A stretch of DNA of 64,000 bases from Candidatus Hydrogenedens sp. (GTDB taxonomy: Bacteria > Hydrogenedentota > Hydrogenedentia > Hydrogenedentales > JAEUWI01), in assembly GCA_016125095.1 (NCBI GenBank), contig WGMK01000014.1, positions 1-64,000 of the forward strand, in the 5' to 3' direction. Numbering within the stretch: position 1 is the stretch's first letter; every line of letters begins with the position of its first letter. A model generated the notes under the pieces. It was not told the DNA's origin. It was given only the letters and a program-made list of their open reading frames with translations, and searched no databases. The translations under genes and the position numbers were made by a program. Positions 52,955 to 63,021 of the stretch are shown one piece after another.

Positions 52955-53026
52955 CGGTATACCTCCCAACCGGATATGTTTACGCCGTTTGAACGGTTTA
53001 CTATACGGAACGGCAGCAGGCTCGGT

Positions 53027-53803
53027 CTAATCGAATTCTTGCCGAAAGAGCCGGTGCAGGGCCTTGTCGCCGTGAGGGTCGTCCGCCCGCGCCAAATCGG
53101 CCTCGGAATAGCCGGAGGCGATGGACTCGACCGTAATGGGGCGCCCCGTTTCATCCAGGGTGAACACGGCGCGCCAGGTGCGGTAGGCAATCTCCCAGCG
53201 TTTTCCTTCGAGCGGCCGCACGCGCTTGCGCTTGGCATCGCAGGGGCGCTCGGCCAGCTGCTGCGTCAGGAACGCGCGGATACACCCGGCACCGTGGCCC
53301 TCCAGCCAGTCGACGGCGCGACCGGCCGCCTCGCTGAAATCCACCGTCCAGCGCTCCGTCTCAAGCGTGTCGAGCCAGCCGGACGCGGCATCGGGAAAAC
53401 TGTCGGCGTAGGGCACGTAGGGCTTGATATCGAGCACGGGGGTGCCATCGAGCAGGTCGTGCGCGCCCACCTCGACCCGCAGCCCGTGGACGCCCCGCAG
53501 TTCCACGCACGACAGGCCGATGGGATTGGGGCGGTAGGGCGCGCGGCAGGCGAACACCCCCACCTTGCGGTCCGCGCGCGGCGGCTGCACCAGTGGCTTC
53601 CAGTTCGCGTTTCGGTCGAACACATAGACAATCCAGATGCGCTCGAAGCCCGCGAGGTCTTGCAGCGCCTGCTCGTAGTTCCGGCCGGGATGCAGCGCGA
53701 TGTGGCCGTCGTTGGCCTGCGCGGCGGCGGGCTGGCGGGCGGCGTCGTAGGGGTGGCGCTCCGCGCAATGGAAGACGCCGATGGGCTCGAAGGCGATGGA
53801 CAT
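53027..53803 (-). CDS. trmO: tRNA (N6-threonylcarbamoyladenosine37-N6)-methyltransferase TrmO
   Basis: A 258-aa TsaA/YaeB family protein. The SAM-binding and core motifs are visible: FERIWIVYVFDRN, FACRAPYRPNPIGLSCVELR and LDGTPVLDIKPYVPYADSFPDA, and the C-terminal TrmO-like tail GKRWEIAYRTWRAVFTLDE is present, so it is the full bacterial form. It methylates t6A37 in certain tRNAs. It is upstream of acs on the same strand by 72 bp and divergent from the redoxin fusion. Confidence 0.92.
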   Translation of the reverse strand: MSIAFEPIGVFHCAERHPYDAARQPAAAQANDGHIALHPGRNYEQALQDLAGFERIWIVYVFDRNANWKPLVQPPRADRKVGVFACRAPYRPNPIGLSCVELRGVHGLRVEVGAHDLLDGTPVLDIKPYVPYADSFPDAASGWLDTLETERWTVDFSEAAGRAVDWLEGHGAGCIRAFLTQQLAERPCDAKRKRVRPLEGKRWEIAYRTWRAVFTLDETGRPITVESIASGYSEADLARADDPHGDKALHRLFRQEFD

Positions 53804-53892
53804 GACGCCATAGTACCCCGCCGCGCCTTGCGTGCGCCTTACTATCGCGCTACCCTTGACCTCCGAGAGGGTCCTGCCGAAAGGAGACGCAC

Positions 53893-55134
53893 ATGTTGTA
53901 CACCGCGCCCCTGATGTTTCTGCTGTCCGCCGCCATCGAAATCGCCTGCCCCGGCAGCTACGGCGGCCACCTGCAAGGCATCGCCACCGATGCGGAACAC
54001 AACATCTACTGGTCGTTTACCGTGGCCCTGGTCAAGACCGATGCCTCGGGCACGCTGCTGAAAGAAGTCGAGGCGCCCACCCACCACGGCGATCTGACCT
54101 GGGTGGACGGCAAGGTCTATGTCGCGGTCAATCTCGGCGCATTCAACCAGGAGCCGGGCAAGGAAGACTCGTGGGTGTATGTCTACGACGACGACTCGCT
54201 CGAGCTGCTGGAGAAGCACTCTGTGCCCGAGCTGGTGCATGGTGCCGGGGGCATTACCTGGCACGACGGGGCGTTCGTGGTGGTCGGCGGGCTGCCGCGC
54301 GGGCACGAACAGAACTACGCCTACCGCTACGACAAGGATTTCCGGTTCCTCGGCCGTGAAGACATCGAGAGCGGCTACACCAACATGGGCATCCAGACCG
54401 CGTGTTTGCTGAACGGCGAGTACTGGTTCGGCACCTACGACGCCAAGGACAGCCTGATCATCACGCCGGCGGAATTCTCTTCGCAGCGCCGGGTGGACGT
54501 GAAGGCCTCGCTGGGTATCGCGCCGTGGGACGAGGGCCACTGGCTGCGGGGCGTGGGCGGCAAGGGCGAAACCCGCGGCACTTACACCGGTGCCGTCGTG
54601 GTGGAGGCCCTGCCCGCGGCGGCCCTGCCTGAAGGCTTCGCCGCGCTGGAAGAGGCCCGCGACTACGATTCCCGCAAGGCGACGGTGCTCTATTTCGTGG
54701 ATACCGCCTGCCCGGTCGCCAATCAGTACGCCCCGAAAATCAGCGAACTGGCAGACGAATACGCGGAGAAGGGCGTGGCCAGTTTTCGGGTGTACGCCGG
54801 GGATTACTCGACGCTGGAGGAAATCGCGCAGCATACGAAGGACTATGACTTCAGCCTGCCGGCGGTGAAGGATGCCGACTACGCCCTGACCCGCGAGGTC
54901 CACGCCACGGTAACGCCCGAGGCGGTGGTGGTCGATCCAGCCGGGGCCGTGCAATACCGCGGCCGCATCGACGATCGCTACAAAGGCCTGGGCCAATACC
55001 GGCAGGTGGCCACCCGCGAAGATCTGCGGCTGGCGCTCGACGCCGTCCTCGCCGGCGAGCCGGTCGAGGTGCCCGCCACCAAGGCCATCGGCTGCTACAT
55101 TGAGATACCCCAAGCGCCCGGAAACGAGGAATAA
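53893..55134 (+). CDS. Exported beta-propeller/redoxin fusion protein
   Basis: A 413-aa protein with AAAGGAGA before the ATG. It has a short hydrophobic N-terminus, then six-bladed-propeller-like repeats (to about 245: GHLQGIATDAEHNIYWSFT, HHGDLTWVDGKVYVAVN). A peroxiredoxin-like thioredoxin fold (about 265-405) follows, with VLYFVDTACPVANQYAPKI (one Cys in ACPVAN), TPEAVVVDPAGAVQYRGRID and the family ending TKAIGCYIE. Only one Cys is in the active-site region, so it is a one-Cys form or uses C-terminal C of GCYIE as resolving Cys. Propeller-redoxin fusions occur in Planctomycetes-like bacteria; the substrate is unknown. Confidence 0.82.
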   Translation: MLYTAPLMFLLSAAIEIACPGSYGGHLQGIATDAEHNIYWSFTVALVKTDASGTLLKEVEAPTHHGDLTWVDGKVYVAVNLGAFNQEPGKEDSWVYVYDDDSLELLEKHSVPELVHGAGGITWHDGAFVVVGGLPRGHEQNYAYRYDKDFRFLGREDIESGYTNMGIQTACLLNGEYWFGTYDAKDSLIITPAEFSSQRRVDVKASLGIAPWDEGHWLRGVGGKGETRGTYTGAVVVEALPAAALPEGFAALEEARDYDSRKATVLYFVDTACPVANQYAPKISELADEYAEKGVASFRVYAGDYSTLEEIAQHTKDYDFSLPAVKDADYALTREVHATVTPEAVVVDPAGAVQYRGRIDDRYKGLGQYRQVATREDLRLALDAVLAGEPVEVPATKAIGCYIEIPQAPGNEE

Positions 55135-55244
55135 CGGCGCGACGGGTTGACAAGCAGGGCGGCGCTTTGCGTCAATACCGCCCATTCGCGCGCGGCCCCG
55201 TTCTGTCTGTACCCCCGCATCCCCCGCGCTGAACAAGGAACCGC

Positions 55245-56630
55245 ATGACCGAGCAACAGGGCATCCGCTGGCAATTCGTGGCCGGCCGCATTGTGCTTTT
55301 CTGCGCGATCCTCGCGCTCGGCGTGGTCCTGATGAAGTTCTTCGCCTCGCTCAAGGAGCCCGCGAAAACGGCCGAAGTGGTTGAACCCGCCATCGAGGTG
55401 GAAATCGCAATCGCCGAACCGGAAAACGTGCCCGTGACGGTGCAAGGCTTCGGCAACGTGCGCAGCCGCGATACTGTGGCCATCGCCGCCAAGGTGCCGG
55501 GCGACGTCATCGAGGTGCATCCGCATCTCGAGGCCGGCGGCCTCGTGCGCCAGGACGAGGTGCTCTTCCGCATCGACCCCGCGGACTACGAGGCGCGCCT
55601 GACCCAGGCCGAGGCGCAGGTCGGCCAGTTGGAAAACTCGCTCGCGTTGCTGCGGGAAAAGGCGCAGCAGGACCGCAGTCGGCTCGATGTGATCAAGCGC
55701 ACGCGGGACCTCGCGAAAGGCGAATACGACCGCGACAAGGGCCTTTACGAGAACGACCGCGTGGGCTCGCAGTCCCAGGTGGATTTCTCGGAGCGTAATT
55801 ACCTTCAGGCCAAGGACGCCTACGAGCAGGCGGAGCAGGGCGTGGGGCTTTATCCGCTGCGCATCGCCGAGGCCGAGCAGGGGCTCGAAGCCGCCCGCGC
55901 CCAGCGCGACCTGGCCCGCCTCGCGCTCGAACGCACGACCGTGACGGCGCCCTTCGACGGCCGCGTGAAGATGGCGCAGCTCGAGGTGGGGCAGACCGCC
56001 GCCCCGGGCATGCCGGTCGTGTCGTTATCCGACGACTCCGCGCTGGAAATCTCGGTGCCGCTCGACAGCCGCGATGCCCAGGGCTGGCTGCAATTCGAAG
56101 AGGTGACCCCGGAGGAAGGCTGGTTCGCGAAGCCCGTGCCGGTCACGTGCACGCTCCGCTGGACCGAGGATACCAGCGGCGCGGTATGGGAAGGCGAACT
56201 CACCCGCGTGGAGCGGTTCGATCCCACGACCCGCACGCTCACCGTGGCCATCACCGTCGAAGGCGCGAAGGCGCACGCCAAAGAAACCGGCTTGCCGCTG
56301 GTCGAGGGCATGTTCTGCGAGGTGTCGATTCCCGGCAAGACTATGCAGCAGGTCGTCCGCCTGCCGCGCTGGGCGGTCTCGTTCGAAGGAGAGGCCTTCT
56401 TCGCCGAGGACGACGCCGAGGGCCGGCCCCGGCTGCAGAAGCGCCAGGTGGACGTGCTCCGCGCGCAGGGCGAAGAGGTCTACGTTTCCAGCGGCATCGA
56501 CCCGGGCGACCGCGTTATCGTCACCCGGCTCGCCAATCCCATGCGCAACCACCTGCTGGAGATCATCGGCGAGACCCCCACGCCGGAATTGAACGCCACC
56601 ACCACCCCGCCCGCGGGCGCACCGAGTTAG
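55245..56630 (+). CDS. RND efflux periplasmic adaptor subunit
   Basis: A 461-aa protein. An N-terminal membrane helix (IVLFCAILALGVVLMKFF) is followed by a barrel-lipoyl start (VTVQGFGNVRSRDTVAIAAK), a long helical hairpin (about 118-205: LEQAE-type ARLTQAEAQVGQLENSLALL), the second lipoyl half with VTAPFDGRVKMAQLEVGQ, and a beta-barrel. Such adaptors bridge the RND pump and outer-membrane channel. It starts the three-gene operon; the pump follows after 22 bp. No TetR/LysR regulator is adjacent. Confidence 0.93.
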   Translation: MTEQQGIRWQFVAGRIVLFCAILALGVVLMKFFASLKEPAKTAEVVEPAIEVEIAIAEPENVPVTVQGFGNVRSRDTVAIAAKVPGDVIEVHPHLEAGGLVRQDEVLFRIDPADYEARLTQAEAQVGQLENSLALLREKAQQDRSRLDVIKRTRDLAKGEYDRDKGLYENDRVGSQSQVDFSERNYLQAKDAYEQAEQGVGLYPLRIAEAEQGLEAARAQRDLARLALERTTVTAPFDGRVKMAQLEVGQTAAPGMPVVSLSDDSALEISVPLDSRDAQGWLQFEEVTPEEGWFAKPVPVTCTLRWTEDTSGAVWEGELTRVERFDPTTRTLTVAITVEGAKAHAKETGLPLVEGMFCEVSIPGKTMQQVVRLPRWAVSFEGEAFFAEDDAEGRPRLQKRQVDVLRAQGEEVYVSSGIDPGDRVIVTRLANPMRNHLLEIIGETPTPELNATTTPPAGAPS

Positions 56631-56652
56631 GCGCGGGCGTGGAAGGCTCGCG

Positions 56653-59600
56653 ATGAGGGGCTTCTTCGAGGCCTTCGCCCGCAACACGGTGTTCTCCAAC
56701 ATCGTGCTCCTCATCTTTTTCGTGGGTGGCGCGTTCTCGATGGCCTTCATGATCCGCGAGACCTTTCCCAAGGTCGACCTGGACCGCGTGCAGGTGATTG
56801 TGCCCTGGCCCGGCGCCGACCCCGAGGAGATCGAGGAAGGCATCAGCCGCAAGGTCGAGCAGTCCATCGAGGGCATCGAGGGCATCAAGTCCTACCACAC
56901 CATCTCCGCCGAGAACGTGTCGATGGCGATCATCGAGGCGGCGGACGGCCAGGATGTGTCGGAGCTGAAGGACCGCATCCGTAACGCGGTCGAGACCATC
57001 GCCACCTTTCCCGCCGGTTCTGAGAAGCCCATCACCGACGAGGTGCAGCTGCGCACGCGGGTGATGTACCTCGCGCTCTCAGGCGAGGGCATGAACGAGC
57101 GCGAGCTGAAGGAATGGGCCGAGGACACGAAGTTCGAGCTGCAATCGTTGCCGGAACTTTCGCAGGTGCGCATCGTCGGCACGCGCGATTACGAGATCTC
57201 CATCGAGGTCTCCGAAGAACGGCTGCGCGAATACGGCCTCACGTTCGACCAGGTGTCGATGGCCGTGCGCGCCAACAACCTCAACGCCCCCGGCGGGACG
57301 GTGCAGACCGAGGGCGAAGAGATCCGCCTGCGCACCGTGGGCCGCCGCTACACCGCCGAGGAATTCGCGAACATCGTCGTCATGGCGCGCCCCACCGGCG
57401 AAATCATCACGCTGGATCGCGTGGCCGATATCCGCGACGACTTCGAGCAGGAGGCCATCGAGTCGCACTTCAACGGCAGGCCCTCGGTCTCGCTGCTGAT
57501 TTCGAAGACCTCGCAGGAAGACACGCTCACCATCGACCAGGCCGTGCGGCGCTATGTGGACGAGCAGAACGCGAAGCTGCCGCAGGGCATGTCGCTGGCC
57601 ATCTGGGGCGAAATGTCCGGCGTGCTCAAGGCGCGCATCGCCCTGCTCACCCGGAACGGACTCCTCGGGCTGCTGCTCGTGTTCATCCTGCTCTGGCTCT
57701 TCCTCGATTTCCGCCTCAGTTTCTGGGCCAGCATGGGCATGCCCATTTCCATCATGGGCGCGTTCATTGTCATGTGGTTCATCGGCGCCACCATCAACAT
57801 GATCTCGCTCTTCGGGCTGATCACCGTGTCCGGCATCATCGTCGACGACGCGATCGTGGTGGGCGAGGCCATCTATGTGGCGCGCAAGCGCGGCGCGACC
57901 CCGCTCAAGGCGGCCGTCGACGGCGTGATGGAAGTCGGCATGCCCGTGCTTGCCGCCGTGCTCACCACCATGATTGCCTTCGTGCCCATGTCCTTCGTCG
58001 GCGGCGAAATCGGCAAGCTCGTCCAAGTGCTTCCGGTAGTCGTCAATGCCTGCCTGTTCATTTCGCTCACGGAATGCCTGCTGCTGCTGCCCGCGCACCT
58101 GAACCACCTGCCGACCGAAAAGGCCGGAACCCGCCGCCGCAGCCGCATCGGCCAAATCGGCCGCACTTTCCATAGCTACACCAACGGCAGCCTCGAATGG
58201 ACCGCCGAACACCTCTACGTGCCCTTCGTCGACCGGGTACTCAAGTTCCGCTATGCCGCCGTCGCGACGACTTTCATGGTCACGCTCGCGACCCTCGGCC
58301 TGGTGCAGGGCGGCTTTATCCAGTTCCAGTTCTTCAGCGGCGTCGATGGCGACGGCATCACCGCGAACGTCGAGTTTCCCAACGGCACGCCGATTGAAAC
58401 CACGCGCAAGGCCGTGGAGGAGCTCGAGGCCGGCATCCGGCGAATCGCCGAGCGCACGGAGACGCTCTCGGGCAAGCCGCTCGTGGCCAACGTATTCTCG
58501 CTCGCGGGTTCCACCATCGCCGAGCGCGACGGGGGGTCGGTGGCGGGCACCCACTTCGGCGGGCTGCGGGTAGAGCTGCTCACCTCCACCGAGCGCGGCA
58601 TCAGCCTCGAGACCTTGATCACCGAATGGGAGCAGGAGAGCGGCCGCATCCCCGGCGCCGTGTCGGTGAAGTTCGAGGGCGATTCCGCCGGGCTGCCCGG
58701 CTCGCCCATCGAGGTCTGGCTGCTCGGGAAGGACACCGAACTGCTGCTGGCTGCGTCGGACGCCCTGAAGCAGAAACTCTCCGGTTACGACGGCGTGTAC
58801 CAGGTGCAGGATGACTTTCGGCCGGGCAAGAACGAGGCGCGGCTGCGGCTCAAGCCCGAGGCCCACGCGCTCGGCCTCACCGTGGCCGACCTGGCGCAGC
58901 AGATCAACGCGGGTTACTACGGCCAGGAGGCCATCCGCCTCCAGCGCGGGCGCGACGATGTGCGGGTGCGGGTGCGGTATCCCGAGAGCGAACGCAGCGA
59001 CTTGCCCAACCTCGAGCAGATCCGCGTGCGCAGCCGCGCCGGGTTCGAGGTGCCGCTGATCTCCGTGGCCGATATCGACTACGGCCCCGGCTTCGCCACC
59101 ATCAACCGCACGAACGGCCTGCGCCGCGTGACCGTGACCGCCGAGGTGAATACCCACAAGGCGAATACCGCGCGCCTGTTTCGCGACCTGAATGCCGAGG
59201 GCTATTTCGACAAGCTCCAGCAGCAGTTCCCCGGCATCCGCGTGAACATCGAAGGCGAACCCAGGCGGACCGCGGAATCTTTCGACACGATCGACGTCGC
59301 CTTCCCGCTCACCGTGCTCGCCATTTACATCATCATCGCCGCGGTGTTCCGGTCGTACCTGCAGCCGCTGGTCATCCTGTTCACGCTGCCCTTCGGCGCG
59401 CTCGGGGCCATCTACGGCCACATGCTGCTGGGCTACGACCTGTCCATGATGAGCGTGTTCGGCATGATGGCGCTCGCCGGCGTGGTCGTGAACGACGCCA
59501 TCGTGATGATCGAGTGCGTCAACGTATTTGTGGCGCAAGGCGAACCCTTTTACGAGGCCCTGCGCCGCGGCGGCGCGCGCCGGTTCCGCGCCATCATCCT

Positions 59601-59898
59601 GACCACAGTGACCACCATGGGCGGCCTCGCGCCGCTGATTCTCGAGCAGGACTTTCAGGCACGCGTGCTGATTCCCATGGCCATCTCGCTCGCGGCGGGC
59701 GTGGGTTTCGCCACCATCCTCACGCTGGTGCTGATTCCCTGCCTGCTGGGCATCCTGAACGACATGCGCCGGCTCGCGCGGCGTCTGCGCACGGGCGTGT
59801 GGCCCACGGCCGAAGAAGTCGAACCGGCCCGCCAGCGCGAACTCGAGGACGTGGCCGAGCATGTCGGGCTGGATTACACGAACGGAGGTGCGGCATGA
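56653..59898 (+). CDS. RND efflux transporter permease
   Basis: A 1081-aa AcrB-like (HAE1) pump. Twelve membrane helices are arranged 1+5 and 1+5. The proton relay region contains the TM4 pair in GIIVDDAIVVGEAIYVARKRG and the later LAGVVVNDAIVMIECV. Periplasmic loops are of usual size. It exports hydrophobic compounds driven by the proton gradient; substrates cannot be predicted. The stop overlaps the TolC-family start as ATGA, so translation is coupled. Confidence 0.95.
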   Translation: MRGFFEAFARNTVFSNIVLLIFFVGGAFSMAFMIRETFPKVDLDRVQVIVPWPGADPEEIEEGISRKVEQSIEGIEGIKSYHTISAENVSMAIIEAADGQDVSELKDRIRNAVETIATFPAGSEKPITDEVQLRTRVMYLALSGEGMNERELKEWAEDTKFELQSLPELSQVRIVGTRDYEISIEVSEERLREYGLTFDQVSMAVRANNLNAPGGTVQTEGEEIRLRTVGRRYTAEEFANIVVMARPTGEIITLDRVADIRDDFEQEAIESHFNGRPSVSLLISKTSQEDTLTIDQAVRRYVDEQNAKLPQGMSLAIWGEMSGVLKARIALLTRNGLLGLLLVFILLWLFLDFRLSFWASMGMPISIMGAFIVMWFIGATINMISLFGLITVSGIIVDDAIVVGEAIYVARKRGATPLKAAVDGVMEVGMPVLAAVLTTMIAFVPMSFVGGEIGKLVQVLPVVVNACLFISLTECLLLLPAHLNHLPTEKAGTRRRSRIGQIGRTFHSYTNGSLEWTAEHLYVPFVDRVLKFRYAAVATTFMVTLATLGLVQGGFIQFQFFSGVDGDGITANVEFPNGTPIETTRKAVEELEAGIRRIAERTETLSGKPLVANVFSLAGSTIAERDGGSVAGTHFGGLRVELLTSTERGISLETLITEWEQESGRIPGAVSVKFEGDSAGLPGSPIEVWLLGKDTELLLAASDALKQKLSGYDGVYQVQDDFRPGKNEARLRLKPEAHALGLTVADLAQQINAGYYGQEAIRLQRGRDDVRVRVRYPESERSDLPNLEQIRVRSRAGFEVPLISVADIDYGPGFATINRTNGLRRVTVTAEVNTHKANTARLFRDLNAEGYFDKLQQQFPGIRVNIEGEPRRTAESFDTIDVAFPLTVLAIYIIIAAVFRSYLQPLVILFTLPFGALGAIYGHMLLGYDLSMMSVFGMMALAGVVVNDAIVMIECVNVFVAQGEPFYEALRRGGARRFRAIILTTVTTMGGLAPLILEQDFQARVLIPMAISLAAGVGFATILTLVLIPCLLGILNDMRRLARRLRTGVWPTAEEVEPARQRELEDVAEHVGLDYTNGGAA

Positions 59899-61430
59899 GG
59901 CACACGCTGGCATGGGCACTGGCGGCGGGCGCGCTCTTCGCGGGTGCGTCGCACGCCGAAGAGCCGGTCGAGGCCGAAACCGTCGAGACGGCACCGGCCG
60001 AACCGCTACTGGTGCTGGACCTCGAGCTAGCGCAACGGCGCGCGCTGGCGCAGCACCCCACGCTTGCCGCCGTGGCGGAAGTGGTGGCGCAGGCGCAGGC
60101 CAAGGCCCGGCAGGCCCGCTCGCTCTACCTGCCGCAGATTTCCGCCCAATACACCTGGTCGCAGACCGACCTGTCTGACGATCAGAAGGACAAGCTCGAC
60201 GAGGCCGTCGATACGATCGGCGATCAACTGGGGCGCGCGCGGATACAGCTGCGCGAGGCTCCCACGCCCCAGAACCAGTCGCAGTCGCTGGAGCTCCGTC
60301 AAGGCCTTCGCCACCTGGACCGGTACATCAGCGATCAGCGCGACGAGCTGGACGGCGGTATCGAGCGCAGCCAGCTCGGCATTACCGCGGGGTGGCTGGT
60401 GTTCGATGGCTTCGCGCGGAAACACCGCAACGCGATGGCGCGTTATGGCGTGCAGGAATCGCAGGCCGCCGAACAGGAAGCCCGGCGCCTCATGGCCGAC
60501 GCCGTGGCGCGCGCCTACTACGGCCTGCTGCTGTCGCGCGAGAACATCGCCGTGTCGGAGGCCAACGAGGAATTTAATCAGCGGCTGCTGAAGGACGCCG
60601 AAGCCCGCTACGACGTGGGCAAGGGCTCGTACAGCGATGTGCTGAATTTCCGGGTGGCGGTGCGCGGCGCACAGACCATGCGGCTGAAGGCCGAGGCGGA
60701 CACCCGCGCGGCCGAGGTGGCGCTGGCCACGCTCATGGCCGAGCCCGACGCAAAGCTGCGTCCCGATATGACCGTGCCGCCGCTCGCTGCGGAGACGGCC
60801 GACGACCTCGTGCCACCCGACACGGAATCGCTCATCGCCTACGCGCTCGATCACCGACCCGATTTGTTGCAGGGCGAGCGCCGCGCGGACCGCGCCGAGG
60901 CCGCGCGCAAGGCCAGCGCCGCGTCCTACAGTCCCGAGGTCGCCGTGTTCGGCCAGGTGCAGTCGCGCGGCATCAACAACAACGGTATCGACCCCGATCG
61001 CTTTTCGCCCACCGTGGGCGTGAACGTGAACTACGACCTGTACACCGGCGGACGCCGCCGGGCCGAGGTGGCCGAGGCGCGCCATGCGGAGCGCGAGGCC
61101 GAACTCAAACAGGAAGCGCTCGAGCTGACCGTGGTGTCCGATGTGCGCCGCGCCGCCCTCGAGGTGATTGCTGCGCAGGAACAGCTGACGCTTCAACGCC
61201 TCAGCCTCGGCGATGTGCAGGAAAACCGCGACCTACTGACCAAGGCCTACGATGCGGGCAAGGCGCCGCTCGCGCTGCTGAACCAGGCGCAGCGCGATTT
61301 CGCCGCGGCCCAGGCCCAGGCCGCGCTGGCCCTCGCCTCGCTCCGGCTCGCACTCGAAGAACTCGACACCGCTACCGGCGCCAGCCTCGCGAACCTCAGC
61401 GCCGAAGCCGCGGAGCCAGAAGCGGAATAG
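59895..61430 (+). CDS. TolC-family outer membrane efflux protein
   Basis: The protein is 511 aa from the ATG at 59895 (GGAGGTG just upstream). Signal peptide MRHTLAWALAAGALFAGASHA; then the OEP repeats: LVLDLELAQRRALAQHPTLA, GLLLSRENIAVSEANEEFNQ and a second half with TVGVNVNYDLYTGGRRRAEV and VVSDVRRAALEVIAAQEQLT. It forms the trimeric channel through the outer membrane for the preceding adaptor and pump. It completes a coherent three-gene operon (adaptor, pump, channel), good evidence for a double-membrane envelope. Confidence 0.94.
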   Translation: MRHTLAWALAAGALFAGASHAEEPVEAETVETAPAEPLLVLDLELAQRRALAQHPTLAAVAEVVAQAQAKARQARSLYLPQISAQYTWSQTDLSDDQKDKLDEAVDTIGDQLGRARIQLREAPTPQNQSQSLELRQGLRHLDRYISDQRDELDGGIERSQLGITAGWLVFDGFARKHRNAMARYGVQESQAAEQEARRLMADAVARAYYGLLLSRENIAVSEANEEFNQRLLKDAEARYDVGKGSYSDVLNFRVAVRGAQTMRLKAEADTRAAEVALATLMAEPDAKLRPDMTVPPLAAETADDLVPPDTESLIAYALDHRPDLLQGERRADRAEAARKASAASYSPEVAVFGQVQSRGINNNGIDPDRFSPTVGVNVNYDLYTGGRRRAEVAEARHAEREAELKQEALELTVVSDVRRAALEVIAAQEQLTLQRLSLGDVQENRDLLTKAYDAGKAPLALLNQAQRDFAAAQAQAALALASLRLALEELDTATGASLANLSAEAAEPEAE

Positions 61431-62254
61431 GCCGCTGAAATCCGCAGCGGATGCTGCATGATCCGGCACATCGTGCAATCGCCTTCATGAACCGCCGCCG
61501 CGGTTCGCGGGGCGTATCGTTTACCCCGGGTAGCGTCGCGAAGACGCGCCGCAACGCCGGGGCTACGATATTGCAACCGCTTCCGCGGTTTGGGAAGTTC
61601 CCGATTTCGCGGCCCTCTTTGCGCGAGGTTTTTTACGGACCACGCCGGTGGGGCGAATGTCCCCATGAGCCGAAGATGCCGGATCATCAATAGGGTTGCT
61701 CTCCGGCACCACCACCCCTACGCCAAGAGCCGCTTTAGAAAGCAGCGCTCCCGGCAAGCGATGATGCACGGGTAGGGCGAGCGTACCCGCGAGCCATCCT
61801 GGCGCGATAACCCATCGAAAACAATCTCCGCTCCGACCGTCTTTGTGTTCGGTGGGGCGAATGACCCCATGAGCCGCGCGCCCGGGTCCAGTGTCAAGCT
61901 TTTGCTCCGGCACCAGCGCCCCTACGCCAAAGAGGTTGCCGCGCTTCGCTCGCAATGACGGAAATGCGGCGTCATTGCTTCGTACCAACGCTACTTTGGT
62001 CAGCCAAAACCGACAACATCGTCCTTGCGAGAAGCAAGTCCTCGAGCGACGCGGCAACCTCTTTGGCGCGTAGGTGAGCGTGGGAATCGCGACGACAACT
62101 TGAACGGCACGCCGCAATCGCTGCACATCCGGAACCGCGGTAGCGGTTACCTAATCGAAGCCCCGGGTAGCCCCTCGTCTTCGAGGGGCTACCCGGGGTA
62201 ACCATGGATTCTGAACAACCGCGGCAGCGGTTGCTCAGGATATATCGCGTCCGC
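61431..62254. repeat. Intergenic hairpin-repeat cluster 2
   Basis: There is no convincing gene in 824 bp. Members of the AACCGC family lie at 61489-61506, 61574-61591, 62133-62148 and 62216-62233. The CCCCGGGTAGC family is at 61524-61567 and, as a perfect 38-bp palindrome, near 62164-62201. CGTCATTGCGAG-type arms are at 61929-61961 and 62020-62064. A direct repeat (GGTGGGGCGAATG, then CCCCATGAGCCG) occurs near 61649 and 61852, each followed by a CCGGCACCA...CCCCTACGCCAA block. Confidence 0.8.
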
Positions 62255-62944
62255 TTAGTCCAGCTCTTTGATCTTGATGTTGCGGAAGTAAATCGGGGCG
62301 CCGGCGTGCTTGCCCTGGAATCCGATGCGGCCCTTGGTGGGCAGTTCGGCCCAGGGCTTGTTCAGCCACGCGGGGATCTCGGAGCCGTCGGGATTCGTCG
62401 TCGCCGAGGTCCACTTGCTCATGTCGATGCTGTTCACCTGCTCGCCGTTGAGCGTCACGTCGATGTGCTTATCGACGCAGCGGACCGTGTAGCGGTTCCA
62501 TTCGCCCGGCTTCTTTACGTTGCTCTTGGTGGGCGCGAGGTGGCCGAAGAACGCGCCGCACTGCCACGTGCCCGGCGAGTTGGCCCACTTTTCCGCGAAG
62601 TCGTCGGCAATCTGAATCTCCACCGAGTTCGGAATCCAGTCGGCAATGTTGCTCGCGTACACGATCACGCCGCTGTTCGTGCCCTCGGCCGTCTTAAACT
62701 CGAGGTCGAGAATGAAGTTGTCGTATTCCTTCTTCGACCAGATGGCCTGGTCTTCGCTGGCGGTCAGTACGCCGTCCTCCACCGTCCACACCTTCTTGGG
62801 CTTGAGCGCGTTCGACAGCTCGGCGTCGAACAGATCCTCCCAGCCGGCGCTGTCGGGGTGGGTGAGCGGTTCGGCTTCTTCGGCTGCGAGCGGCAGCGCG
62901 GCCAGCAGCAGGGCGGCGGTCAGGGCGCGGGATACCAGTTTCAT
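62255..62944 (-). CDS. Exported DUF1080 family protein
   Basis: A 229-aa protein. Signal peptide MKLVSRALTAALLLAALPLAAEE; then one 3-keto-disaccharide-hydrolase/DUF1080 jelly-roll domain with WTVEDGVLTASEDQAIWSKK, YDNFILDLEFKTAEGTNSGV, WNRYTVRCVDKHIDVTLNGE and GRIGFQGKHAGAPIYFRNIKIKEL. Members bind or cleave carbohydrate and are abundant in Planctomycetes- and Verrucomicrobia-like genomes. GGAGGAA precedes the start. It is downstream of the PfkB-type kinase on the same strand, 77 bp apart. Confidence 0.9.
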   Translation of the reverse strand: MKLVSRALTAALLLAALPLAAEEAEPLTHPDSAGWEDLFDAELSNALKPKKVWTVEDGVLTASEDQAIWSKKEYDNFILDLEFKTAEGTNSGVIVYASNIADWIPNSVEIQIADDFAEKWANSPGTWQCGAFFGHLAPTKSNVKKPGEWNRYTVRCVDKHIDVTLNGEQVNSIDMSKWTSATTNPDGSEIPAWLNKPWAELPTKGRIGFQGKHAGAPIYFRNIKIKELD

Positions 62945-63021
62945 CGGAACTTCCTCCAGGTTGGGTTAGGGATAAACCGCCGCAGCGGCGGATAAGGTTG
63001 ACAGTACCGCCCGCAAATCCG

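Noticed and set aside
57079..59994. 971-codon minus-strand frame under the RND permease
   Set aside because: It is an antisense shadow with His/Arg/Glu-rich composition and no recognisable domain.
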